A DNA stretch of 21,234 nt from an uncultured Lachnospiraceae bacterium. Its GTDB lineage: Bacteria > Bacillota > Clostridia > Lachnospirales > Lachnospiraceae. The translations under genes and the position numbers were made by a program. The stretch spans positions 1 to 21,234 of the forward strand of contig CAMOQY010000005.1 in the NCBI GenBank assembly GCA_946623295.1, given 5' to 3'. A model generated the notes under the pieces. The model saw only the letters and a program-made list of their open reading frames with translations, did no database searches and was not told the DNA's origin. Below are positions 1 through 7,546 of this stretch, one piece after another; the stretch's first letter is position 1; each line of letters begins with the position of its first letter.

Positions 1-1
1 C

Positions 2-1255
2 TGGGAGGACGGCGCGCAGATCACGCCCCCTCACGATACCGGGATCATGGCGGAGGTCAGGGCTGTGGATATCACTCAGACCCGTACCATGGGATATGAT
101 GACGCCGTTGCGGCAGGCCTGCTTCAGATAATAGGCAGCGAGGTGGACGACGCGTATGTGGCCAGCGTAAAGGCCCAGGTCAAATCCCCTGAGGCAGTCG
201 CTGCATGCGCGGCGGACATAAAGATAGTCTATACGCCGCTCCACGGCGCGGGCAACAAGCTCGTGCGCAGAGTGCTGGGAGAGCTCGGCTTTTCCCAGGT
301 CCACGTTGTCGCTGAGCAGGAGCAGCCGGACGGAGCTTTCCCTACCGTTCCCTATCCCAATCCTGAGGCGCCGGAGGCTTTTGCTCTGGCGCTGGAGCTT
401 GCCCGCAAAGTCGACGCCGATCTGGTGCTGGCTACCGACCCGGATTCCGACAGACTCGGTGTATATGTAAAGGACAAAGCCGGAGAGTATCACAGTCTGA
501 CCGGCAACGTCAGCGGAGCGCTGATAGGAGATTATGAGATCGGCAGGATGCAGGATGCCGGGAAGCTTCCGGGGGACGGCAGGCTGATCTCCACGATCGT
601 CTCGGGAAAGCTCGGCAAAGCCATAGCGGAGCACTACGGAGCGAAATATGTTGAGGTGCTGACGGGCTTCAAATATATCGGAGAGCAGATCCGCCTCATG
701 GAGGAGAGCGGAGAGGGGAGCTACCTCTTTGGCTACGAGGAGAGCTACGGCTGTCTCATCGGGACCTATGCCAGAGACAAGGATGCGGTCGTCGCATCGA
801 TGGCCCTGTGCGAGCTTGCGGCATACTGCCGGAGCCTCGGGATGAATATGTGGGACGCCGTAGTGGCCATGTACGATAAATACGGCTACTACAGAGAGGG
901 CGTCACTTCGCTGACCTTTAAGGGCATCGAGGGAAAGAAAAAAATGGACGCGATCATGGAGAGGCTTTACACCGAAGAACCTGCACAGATCGGGACTTTC
1001 AAGGTGCTTGCAAAGAGAAACTACGCTTCCCGCGAGCGGCTCGACATGCTGACCGGAGAAAAGAGCGCAATTGATCTGCCTGTTTCAAAGGTGGTCTTCT
1101 ATGAGCTGCCCGACGCGGCCTGGTGCTGTGTGAGACCCTCCGGAACGGAGCCCAAGATCAAGCTCTACTACGGAGTAAAGGGAAGCTCGTTTGAGGACGC
1201 GGAGCGTCTGGATAAAGAGCTTAAGGAAGCATTGAATACATTCGCAGGAGTATAA
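2..1255 (+). CDS. Phosphoglucomutase/phosphomannomutase, 3' part (5' end outside window)
   Basis: This is the C-terminal 417 residues of an alpha-D-phosphohexomutase, which interconverts hexose 1- and 6-phosphates in the cytoplasm. The reading frame is open from base 2, so the Met codon at 47 is internal and not the start. Visible motifs are DPDSDRLG near bases 437-460, the metal-binding loop of the family, and RPSGTEPK near 1132-1155, the C-terminal phosphate-binding loop. The phosphoserine loop lies upstream and is not seen. Full-length relatives of the PgcA type are about 560-580 residues, so roughly a quarter is missing. In Bacillus the PgcA product glucose-1-phosphate feeds UDP-glucose for glycolipid anchors and teichoic acids, which fits the envelope genes that follow; that link is inference. 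The sugar specificity (glucose or mannose) cannot be decided from this part. Confidence 0.93.
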   Translation, partial: WEDGAQITPPHDTGIMAEVRAVDITQTRTMGYDDAVAAGLLQIIGSEVDDAYVASVKAQVKSPEAVAACAADIKIVYTPLHGAGNKLVRRVLGELGFSQVHVVAEQEQPDGAFPTVPYPNPEAPEAFALALELARKVDADLVLATDPDSDRLGVYVKDKAGEYHSLTGNVSGALIGDYEIGRMQDAGKLPGDGRLISTIVSGKLGKAIAEHYGAKYVEVLTGFKYIGEQIRLMEESGEGSYLFGYEESYGCLIGTYARDKDAVVASMALCELAAYCRSLGMNMWDAVVAMYDKYGYYREGVTSLTFKGIEGKKKMDAIMERLYTEEPAQIGTFKVLAKRNYASRERLDMLTGEKSAIDLPVSKVVFYELPDAAWCCVRPSGTEPKIKLYYGVKGSSFEDAERLDKELKEALNTFAGV

Positions 1256-1262
1256 AAATCAG

Positions 1263-2291
1263 ATGGACAATCAGAATTTAAGTCCGAGGCAGGCGGCAAG
1301 GCGCCGCCGTGCCATCAGGAACAGGATCATTTTCGGTGCGGTGCTGCTGGCGATGCTTGTCGCCGTGGTACTGCTGTGCGCAGCGATATTCGGCGGGGAT
1401 GGTGACGCGAAGCCTGCCGCGTCTTCACCCGCGGCAAATACGGATACGCAGGGCGCGGACGATACGCAGGCCTCGCAGAATCCTTTTGATACGACAGGCC
1501 CCGTCATAGAAGGCCTCAAGGATATCACCGTAGAAGAAGGCGGTACGGTGTCATATAAATCCGGCGTTACAGTCACTGACGATACCGACCCCAACCCCAC
1601 GCTTGATGTGGATGCGTCGGCAGTTGATCTGTCTGTGCCGGGCACCTACACCGTGACCTATACGGCGACCGATGTCTCCGGCAATCTTACCGAGGAGGAG
1701 ATCACGGTCACCGTCACCGCGAAGACTACGCCTGCTTCTTCAGCGGCTTCTTCCGACGGATATGACGCATCCGACGAGGATGTCAGCTACATGAAATACC
1801 TCGGCGGTCTTTATCTCAAGCAGATCGTTAAGGATGACATGAGCCTCAAGGAAAAGGCCATGCGTATCTGGCTCTGGGTCAACTGGAACTGCGACTATGT
1901 CTCTACGTCGGACAAGAGCAGCTGGGTAAAGGGCGCGACGCAGTATTTTGACACTCACAAGGGTGACTGCTTTAATTACTATGCCGCGTCGCGCGCGCTG
2001 CTGGAGCTGGCGGGCATAGAGGTAAAGCCCGTCGTAAAGAGCGATTCGTCGCACTCGGAACACTACTGGTGTCTGGTGAATCTGGGCGACGGATGGTATC
2101 ATTTTGACGCGACGCCCAGAGACGGAGGCGGGGATTACTTTTTCCTGGTTACCGACGAGCAGCTCGACGCTTATTCGGAGGCGCACGAAAACAGCCATAT
2201 CTTTGACCACAACGCCTATCCTGCCAGAGCGACGGCGATCATCACCGATATGAACGCTCAGCCGGATTATTACGATTATTTCAAAGAGTGA
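1263..2291 (+). CDS. Membrane-anchored transglutaminase-like protein with Ig-like domain (copy 1)
   Basis: The 342-residue protein has a basic N-terminus, one membrane segment (about residues 22-43), a Ser/Thr/Ala-rich linker, an Ig-like domain (about 78-152) that resembles the DUF5011/HYR type, a second linker and a C-terminal transglutaminase-like papain-fold domain (about 170-325). The likely triad is Cys236 (GDCF), His267 (EHYW) and Asp282 (HFDA), all in the usual order, so the domain looks catalytically competent. The topology predicts an extracytoplasmic enzyme tethered to the membrane. The family includes protein cross-linkers, proteases and peptidoglycan amidases, so the substrate is unknown. 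It starts 7 bases after the mutase stop; an AGGAG at 1246-1250 is 12 bases from the ATG, a long spacing that suggests translational coupling. It is a paralogue of the next gene. Confidence 0.85.
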   Translation: MDNQNLSPRQAARRRRAIRNRIIFGAVLLAMLVAVVLLCAAIFGGDGDAKPAASSPAANTDTQGADDTQASQNPFDTTGPVIEGLKDITVEEGGTVSYKSGVTVTDDTDPNPTLDVDASAVDLSVPGTYTVTYTATDVSGNLTEEEITVTVTAKTTPASSAASSDGYDASDEDVSYMKYLGGLYLKQIVKDDMSLKEKAMRIWLWVNWNCDYVSTSDKSSWVKGATQYFDTHKGDCFNYYAASRALLELAGIEVKPVVKSDSSHSEHYWCLVNLGDGWYHFDATPRDGGGDYFFLVTDEQLDAYSEAHENSHIFDHNAYPARATAIITDMNAQPDYYDYFKE

Positions 2292-2326
2292 GAAGCTCAC
2301 GCTTTTTATTGCAAAGGGAAGTTTGA

Positions 2327-3334
2327 ATGTCTGAAAGTCATTACAGCAAACGCAGGGAAGAGATCATGCACAGACGCAGAGCGCGGGCGCTCCGCATCAC
2401 TGTGATCACGCTGGTATCGGCTGCCATGCTCGCGGCTGGCTATTTCATTGTAAAAAAAGTCTCTGCCGCCTCGCAGGGTGCGGATCCCTCATACGCGGAC
2501 GTGTCGGCGGTAAGCGATGCTCCGCTGTTTACGACTGCCGTGCCGGAGACGACGAGCGCCGAGCCCACGACGGAGGCGGATGTCACGGCTCCTGAAATAT
2601 CCGGCGCCGCGGATATCGAGATAGAAGAGGGCGAAAGCATCTCGTACAAGAACGGCATATCGGTAACGGACGACCGGGATCCGGCTCCCTCGCTCGAGGT
2701 GGATGCTTCGTCGGTGGACACTTCGGTGCCGGGGACTTATACGGTGACGTATACCGCGGCTGACGCCGCCGGCAATGAGTCGTCCGTCACGGTCACCGTC
2801 ACGGTAAAGGCCAGGGAGATCGGTATCGAGAACCGCGATGAGCTGGACCGCCTTGCGAGGCGCGTGGTCGACGAGTGCACAAGCTCCGACGCGTCGGACG
2901 TGGAGCGCATGTACGACGTGTTCTGGTGGGTCAAGTGCAATATGGACTTCACGGGGCACTCTGACAAGACCAGCTGGATAAACGAGGGAATCCGCGGCTT
3001 TAAGGAGCACAACGGCGACTGCTTTACGTATTTTGCCATGCTAAAGGCCATGCTTTCCGTGATGGGCTATGAGACCATAGACGTCACGAGGGTCGGCGGA
3101 GAGACACGCCATTACTGGATGCTTGTGAAGTACGAGGGCGAGTGGTATCATATCGATGCCTGCCCGCGCAGCGTTGACAAGGACAAGTACTGGTACTGCT
3201 TCCTGCGCACGGACGATGAGGTCATAAACTGGAGCCGCGACAATGACGGCTATTATGATTTCGACACTTCTCTCTATCCGGCCACCGGCACGGAAAAGCT
3301 GAACCTCGGGTGGCGTCAGAACCATCCGCACTAA
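2327..3334 (+). CDS. Membrane-anchored transglutaminase-like protein with Ig-like domain (copy 2)
   Basis: The 335-residue protein has the same layout as its upstream neighbour: basic N-terminus, membrane segment at about 23-42, Ser/Thr/Glu-rich linker, Ig-like domain (about 88-162) and a transglutaminase-like domain (about 165-320). The triad is intact: Cys232 (GDCF), His262 (RHYW) and Asp277 (HIDA). The Ig domains of the two copies are the most alike part, both carrying the string SVPGTYTVTYTA. The catalytic domains and linkers have diverged much more, so this is an old tandem duplication and not a recent one. It is preceded by AAGGGAAG at 2314-2321 as ribosome binding site. The stop is 11 bases before the racemase start, which supports one transcript. 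A surface role is inferred from topology; the substrate is unknown. Confidence 0.85.
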   Translation: MSESHYSKRREEIMHRRRARALRITVITLVSAAMLAAGYFIVKKVSAASQGADPSYADVSAVSDAPLFTTAVPETTSAEPTTEADVTAPEISGAADIEIEEGESISYKNGISVTDDRDPAPSLEVDASSVDTSVPGTYTVTYTAADAAGNESSVTVTVTVKAREIGIENRDELDRLARRVVDECTSSDASDVERMYDVFWWVKCNMDFTGHSDKTSWINEGIRGFKEHNGDCFTYFAMLKAMLSVMGYETIDVTRVGGETRHYWMLVKYEGEWYHIDACPRSVDKDKYWYCFLRTDDEVINWSRDNDGYYDFDTSLYPATGTEKLNLGWRQNHPH

Positions 3335-3345
3335 AAGGAAATAAT

Positions 3346-4065
3346 ATGAAAAAACTCGGAGTTATCGGGGGCCTCGGCCCCATGGCTACGGCCTTTTTTC
3401 TTCAGATAGTTACTCAGATGACTGACGCCTCGCGCGATCAGGAGCACATCCGCGTGCTTATAGACAGCAACCCGCAGATCCCGGATCGGACGGGCTTTAT
3501 CCTCGGCCGGTCGGATCTCGACCCTTATCCGGCGATGCTGGAAACGGGAGAGGAGCTTCGCTCCCTCGGCGCGGATATCCTCGCCATACCGTGCAATACC
3601 GCGCAGTTTTTCCATGACAGGCTCGAGGAGGCCCTCGGCGTAAAGATAGTGAATCTCGTCCGCGAGACTGCCGCTTATCTGGCCGGGCGCGGCGTGGAAT
3701 GCGCCGGTATCATGGCTACCGACGGTACCGTGCAGACAGGGCTTTATCAGCAGGCGCTGGAGGAGGCGGGTATCAGAGCCGTCATCCCGGGTGAAAGAGA
3801 CCAGCAGCACATCATGCATCTGATCTATGAAAACGTAAAGGCGGGCAGACCGGTGGAGATGGCGCTTTTCAATAAAGCGGCAAACGATCTGAAGCGTGCC
3901 GGCGCGGAGGTCATCATCCTCGGATGCACCGAGCTTTCCACGATAAAACAGACACATGACGTCGGCGGAGATTTTATCGACGCGATGGAAGTCATGGCCC
4001 GGCGCTGCGTGCTCGAGTGCGGCGCCCCCCTGAAGGCCGAATACGAAGACCTGATCACGAAATAG
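3346..4065 (+). CDS. Aspartate/glutamate racemase family protein
   Basis: The 239-residue protein belongs to the PLP-independent Asp/Glu racemase superfamily, which inverts an amino acid with two cysteines acting as acid/base. Both are present: Cys83 in PCNTA and Cys194 in GCTEL. The N-terminal GVIGGLGPMAT is typical of the aspartate racemase branch (YgeA/RacD-like), although some members of that branch have other substrates. I chose the ATG at 3346 because AAGGA at 3335-3339 lies six bases upstream; an ATG at 3310 in the same frame would overlap the previous gene and has no comparable site. It is a cytoplasmic enzyme that could supply D-Asp or D-Glu. Its position directly before a DltA-like adenylation gene suggests that it may provide that enzyme with a D-amino acid; this is inference. 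Its last codons resemble a stretch 78 bases downstream inside the repeat element. Confidence 0.9.
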   Translation: MKKLGVIGGLGPMATAFFLQIVTQMTDASRDQEHIRVLIDSNPQIPDRTGFILGRSDLDPYPAMLETGEELRSLGADILAIPCNTAQFFHDRLEEALGVKIVNLVRETAAYLAGRGVECAGIMATDGTVQTGLYQQALEEAGIRAVIPGERDQQHIMHLIYENVKAGRPVEMALFNKAANDLKRAGAEVIILGCTELSTIKQTHDVGGDFIDAMEVMARRCVLECGAPLKAEYEDLITK

Positions 4066-4067
4066 AG

Positions 4068-4165
4068 CCTTCCCCTTGAGGGGAAGGTGTCAGGCGCAGC
4101 CTGACGGATGAGGTGCAGGTACGACGACCAGATCGCAAAGCAGAGCCTTCCCCTCAAGGGGAAGG
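4068..4165. repeat. 98-bp MITE-like palindromic repeat element
   Basis: The element is bounded by two 20-bp ends, CCTTCCCCTTGAGGGGAAGG (4068-4087) and CCTTCCCCTCAAGGGGAAGG (4146-4165). The two are exact reverse complements, so they form terminal inverted repeats, and each is itself a hairpin with an 8-bp perfect stem and a 4-base loop. A third perfect hairpin, GTCAGGC-GCA-GCCTGAC, lies at 4089-4105 and is followed by GGATGAGGTG. I see no target-site duplication. Similar GC-rich hairpins followed by GGATGAGGTG occur, as I recall, in many gut Clostridia genomes; I cannot check that here. It sits between the racemase stop and the dltA-like ribosome binding site, so it will be transcribed and could act as an attenuator or processing site. 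Confidence 0.8.
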
Positions 4166-4182
4166 CAATAAAAGGAGAACAC

Positions 4183-5694
4183 ATGCAGACTAACGTACTT
4201 GAATATCTGGAAAACATAGTAGACAAGGTCCCGGACAAAGTCGCCTACGCAAACGAAAAAGACGAGCTGACCTTCCGTCAGGTCTACGACCGCAGCCGCG
4301 GTATCGGCAGCCTTCTCCTTCACGAAGGCTATACCCGCGAGCCGGTCGTCGTCTTCATGGCAAAGCACCCCAACTCCATCGTAGCCTTCTACGGAGTCAT
4401 CTATTCCGGCTGCTACTACGTGCCTATCGACGAAGAAATGCCCAAGCACCGCATCGGTCTGATCTTCCAGAGCCTGCAGCCGCGCGCCATCATCTGCGAC
4501 GACGTGACCGAGCCGGTAGTCAGAGAATTTGACTATCAGGGCGCGGTATACAAATACGCCGACATCTGCGGCACTCCGGAAGATACCGAGGCGCTTGCCG
4601 CAGTGCGCGACGCGCAGCTGGACATCGATCCCATATACATCGTATTTACTTCGGGCTCTACCGGAGTACCCAAGGGCGTGGTAGCCTGCCACCGCTCGGT
4701 CATCGACTATATCGAGCAGCTCTCGTCGGTGCTGAAATGCGACGAAAACACCATCTTCGGAAACCAGACTCCGCTCTATTTCGACGCCTGCCTCAAGGAG
4801 CTTTATCCTACGCTGAAATTCGGCGCGACCGCATATCTGATCCCGAAGAATCTCTTTATGTTCCCGATCAAGCTCGTCGAATTCCTGAACGAAAAGAAGA
4901 TCAACACCATCTGCTGGGTAGTATCTGCGCTGACCATGATCTCGGCCTTCAAGGCCTTTGACAAGGTCCGCCCCGAGTATCTTCATACGGTGGCCTTTGG
5001 CAGCGAGGTCTTTCCGATCAAGCAGTTCAATATCTGGCGCGAAGTTCTGCCGAATGCGCGCTTTATCAACCTCTACGGCCCTACCGAAGCGACCGGCATG
5101 AGCTGCTACTACGAAGTCGACCGCGAGTTCGGACTGGACGACGTGATCCCTATCGGACGTCCTTTCCACAATACTCAGATCCTGCTGCTCGGCGAGGACG
5201 GCAGACAGGTCCGCGACGGCGAGGTCGGGGAGATCTGCATCCGCGGCACCGCGGTCACGCTCGGCTATTATCATAATCCCGAGAAGACCTCGGAGTGCTT
5301 TGTACAGAATCCGCTGAACAGCGCATATCCCGAGATCATCTACCGTACGGGCGACCTGGCCAGATACAACGAGCGCCACGAGCTGATATTCCTCTCGAGA
5401 AAAGACTACCAGATCAAGCACATGGGACACCGCATCGAGCTCGGCGAGATCGAAGCCATCGTCAACCAGCACGACGAGATAAAGACCTCATGCGCCATAT
5501 TTGATGATGACAAAAAGAAGATTGTGTTGTATTATGTTGGAGATGTGGAAAAGGCGGCTCTTATCACCTTTTTAAAGAGCAAGCTCCCCAGGTACATGAT
5601 CCCGAATGTGCTTGAACAGCTCGAGGCGATGCCGCATACCGCAAACGGCAAGATAGACCGCAATCTTCTCAAGAAAAAATATCTCGAAAAATAA
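4183..5694 (+). CDS. dltA: DltA-like D-alanine--carrier protein ligase (amino acid adenylation enzyme)
   Basis: The 503-residue stand-alone adenylation enzyme activates an amino acid with ATP and loads it on a carrier protein, here surely the small carrier encoded next. Core motifs are complete: TSGSTGVPKG at 156-165 (A3), GPTE at 299-302 (A5), RTGD ending at Asp391 (A7), then KDYQIK and GHRIELGE (A8), and NGK with the catalytic Lys490 (A10). The length equals that of known DltA proteins. The ATG at 4183 was chosen because AAGGAG (4172-4177) lies five bases upstream; an earlier in-frame ATG at 4108 would start inside the repeat. The segment LHTVAFGSEVFP has Gly273 where Bacillus cereus DltA has Cys269, the residue I recall as linked to D-alanine selection. 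D-alanine is therefore the default guess, not a proven substrate. Base use shifts toward A/T near 5500-5570. Confidence 0.88.
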   Translation: MQTNVLEYLENIVDKVPDKVAYANEKDELTFRQVYDRSRGIGSLLLHEGYTREPVVVFMAKHPNSIVAFYGVIYSGCYYVPIDEEMPKHRIGLIFQSLQPRAIICDDVTEPVVREFDYQGAVYKYADICGTPEDTEALAAVRDAQLDIDPIYIVFTSGSTGVPKGVVACHRSVIDYIEQLSSVLKCDENTIFGNQTPLYFDACLKELYPTLKFGATAYLIPKNLFMFPIKLVEFLNEKKINTICWVVSALTMISAFKAFDKVRPEYLHTVAFGSEVFPIKQFNIWREVLPNARFINLYGPTEATGMSCYYEVDREFGLDDVIPIGRPFHNTQILLLGEDGRQVRDGEVGEICIRGTAVTLGYYHNPEKTSECFVQNPLNSAYPEIIYRTGDLARYNERHELIFLSRKDYQIKHMGHRIELGEIEAIVNQHDEIKTSCAIFDDDKKKIVLYYVGDVEKAALITFLKSKLPRYMIPNVLEQLEAMPHTANGKIDRNLLKKKYLEK

Positions 5695-5719
5695 ACCGCG
5701 CTGCGGGACGGAGGATACA

Positions 5720-5947
5720 ATGGAAGAATTACTGGAAATCTTACAGGATCTTCATCCGGAAGTAGATTTTGACGAGTGCGATACGCTCGTGGACGACAAG
5801 ATACTGGATTCATTTGACATAATCAGCCTCATCACCGAGATCAACTCCACCTTTGACGTGGCGGTGCCTGCCGAGGAGATCATCCCCGAGAATTTCAATT
5901 CGGCAGAAGCTCTCTGGGATATGATCGAGAGGCTCAGGGACGAATAA
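5720..5947 (+). CDS. dltC: DltC-like acyl/aminoacyl carrier protein
   Basis: The 75-residue acidic protein has the four-helix carrier fold signature, with the phosphopantetheine attachment site Ser31 in LDSFDIISL. The aminoacyl group activated by the upstream ligase would be carried as a thioester on this arm. DltC proteins usually read DS(M/L/F) at this place, so it is consistent with but not proof of a D-alanyl carrier; a generic carrier protein is the alternative. GGAGG at 5710-5714 precedes the start by five bases. The gene lies 25 bases after the ligase and its stop codon abuts the ATG of the MBOAT gene with no space, which implies translational coupling of carrier and transferase. In the canonical order dltB precedes dltC; here the order is reversed. 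Confidence 0.88.
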   Translation: MEELLEILQDLHPEVDFDECDTLVDDKILDSFDIISLITEINSTFDVAVPAEEIIPENFNSAEALWDMIERLRDE

Positions 5948-7537
5948 ATGCTTTTTACTTCTTATGGGTTTATCGCTTTTCTGATCGCGATATTCCTGCT
6001 TTATTACATCATACCGAAAAAATATCAGTGGATGCTGTTGCTCGTGGGCAGTTATGTGTTTTATGCCTTCTCCGGTATCCGCTTTTTGCTGTATATCGCC
6101 GTCACGACGCTGACGACGTGGTTTTCGGCTGTCAGGATAACCGCGATACAGAAGGAGAGAAACGAGTACTTTGACGCCCACAAGGGCGAAATGGACCGCG
6201 ACGGCAAAAAAGCCTACAAGGCGGCGACAAAGAAAAAGACCCGGGTCTGGTTTCTGCTCTGCCTGCTACTCAATCTCGGCATTCTCGCCGTGATCAAGTA
6301 TACGGACTTTGTCATAGCCAACATAAACTCCATCTTCGGCACGGAAACGGCTTTTATGCGCTTTGCGGTGCCGCTCGGCATTTCCTACTACACCTTCAAG
6401 AGTCTCGGTTACCTCATCGATGTGAACCGCGGCAAATATGAGGCACAGAAGAATCCCGCGAAGTTTGCGCTTTTTGTGTCATTCTTCCCGCAGGTCATCC
6501 AGGGCCCCATCAGCCGCTATGACAAGCTCTCCGAGACGCTTTTCACGCAGCACAGCTATGACAGGATCAGGGTCCGTCAGGGCCTGACGCGTGTGCTCTG
6601 GGGTTTCTGCAAAAAACTTGTGATCGCGGACAGGCTCATGCCCGCGGTAAAGGCTCTCTCGGGATCGCCCGAGGAGTTTCAGGGCGCCTGGGTAGTAATG
6701 CTGATCCTGTTTTATGCGATCGAGCTCTACGCTGATTTTACCGGCGGCATCGACATCGCCATCGGTATCGGGCAGATGCTCGGAGTCGATATGGAAGAAA
6801 ACTTCCGCACGCCGTTCTTTTCAAAGAATATCAACGAATACTGGACCCGCTGGCACATCACCATGGGTACCTGGTTTAAAGACTACATCTTTTATCCGAT
6901 ATCCGTCAGCGGCTGGATGATGAAGCTGTCGCGCTCGGCCAGAGAGAAGATGGGCAAAGGCGTGGGCAAGCGCATCCCTGTCTATCTGGCAAATATCATC
7001 GTCTGGTTTGCGACGGGTCTGTGGCACGGAGCCGCATGGAATTTCATAGTCTGGGGCATGCTCAACTGCGTGGTCACCGTGGCTTCCTACGAGATGGAGC
7101 CTCTTTACAAAAAGTTCCATGGGGCGGCCCGCTGGTCCAATACCATCGGTTATGATATTTTCCAGATGATCCGAACATTCTGGCTGATGGGAGCGATCAG
7201 GATCCTGGACGTCTACCGCGACGTGCCTGTGTCCTTCGCTCAGATAGGCACTATATTCACTTCCGGAGGCTGGGGAGAGGTCTTTGGCGAAAAGTTCTCG
7301 CGGCTCGGCGTTTCGGCACCTGATCTGGTCATCGTCTGCATCGGCTGCGCGGCTATGATCATTATCAGTATTCTTTTCCGCCGCAGCGGAGAGAAGGTGC
7401 GCCCCTGTGAGATGCTTACCGCGCGCCCTGTGCTGCTCCAGGCGGTACTGCTTGTCGGACTGTTCCTTCTGGTCGTGATCTTCGGCGCGTACGGCGTCGG
7501 CTATGATGCGAACCAGTTTATCTACAATCAGTTTTAG
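5948..7537 (+). CDS. dltB: DltB-like MBOAT family membrane transferase
   Basis: The 529-residue protein has about ten or more hydrophobic segments and belongs to the membrane-bound O-acyltransferase family (DltB/AlgI branch). Signature parts are GISYYTFKSLGYLIDV near residue 140, FFPQVIQGPISR near 180, RWHIT with His303, and LWHGAAWNFIVWG with His360, the invariant MBOAT histidine. In the Dlt pathway this protein takes the D-alanyl group from the carrier protein and passes it across the membrane toward lipoteichoic acid; AlgI-type members acetylate exopolysaccharides. The adjoining carrier and ligase make an aminoacyl role more likely than acetylation. Its ATG follows the carrier stop directly and has only a weak AGGGA upstream (about 5936-5940), so it probably depends on coupling. 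Its stop codon forms part of the ribosome binding site of the next gene. Confidence 0.88.
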   Translation: MLFTSYGFIAFLIAIFLLYYIIPKKYQWMLLLVGSYVFYAFSGIRFLLYIAVTTLTTWFSAVRITAIQKERNEYFDAHKGEMDRDGKKAYKAATKKKTRVWFLLCLLLNLGILAVIKYTDFVIANINSIFGTETAFMRFAVPLGISYYTFKSLGYLIDVNRGKYEAQKNPAKFALFVSFFPQVIQGPISRYDKLSETLFTQHSYDRIRVRQGLTRVLWGFCKKLVIADRLMPAVKALSGSPEEFQGAWVVMLILFYAIELYADFTGGIDIAIGIGQMLGVDMEENFRTPFFSKNINEYWTRWHITMGTWFKDYIFYPISVSGWMMKLSRSAREKMGKGVGKRIPVYLANIIVWFATGLWHGAAWNFIVWGMLNCVVTVASYEMEPLYKKFHGAARWSNTIGYDIFQMIRTFWLMGAIRILDVYRDVPVSFAQIGTIFTSGGWGEVFGEKFSRLGVSAPDLVIVCIGCAAMIIISILFRRSGEKVRPCEMLTARPVLLQAVLLVGLFLLVVIFGAYGVGYDANQFIYNQF

Positions 7538-7546
7538 GAGGCGGCG

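Noticed and set aside
3310..3345. Upstream in-frame start for the racemase
   Set aside because: It overlaps the previous gene, lacks a ribosome binding site and adds residues before the conserved MKKLGVIGG start.
4068..4165. Palindromic repeats as a CRISPR array
   Set aside because: There are only two 20-bp ends in inverted orientation, with no regular spacers and no cas genes.
4090..5472. 460-codon open frame on the minus strand opposite the dltA-like gene
   Set aside because: It is a mirror of the G/C-ending codon use of the ligase gene. The peptide has no recognisable motif, and the plus-strand frame has all adenylation motifs.
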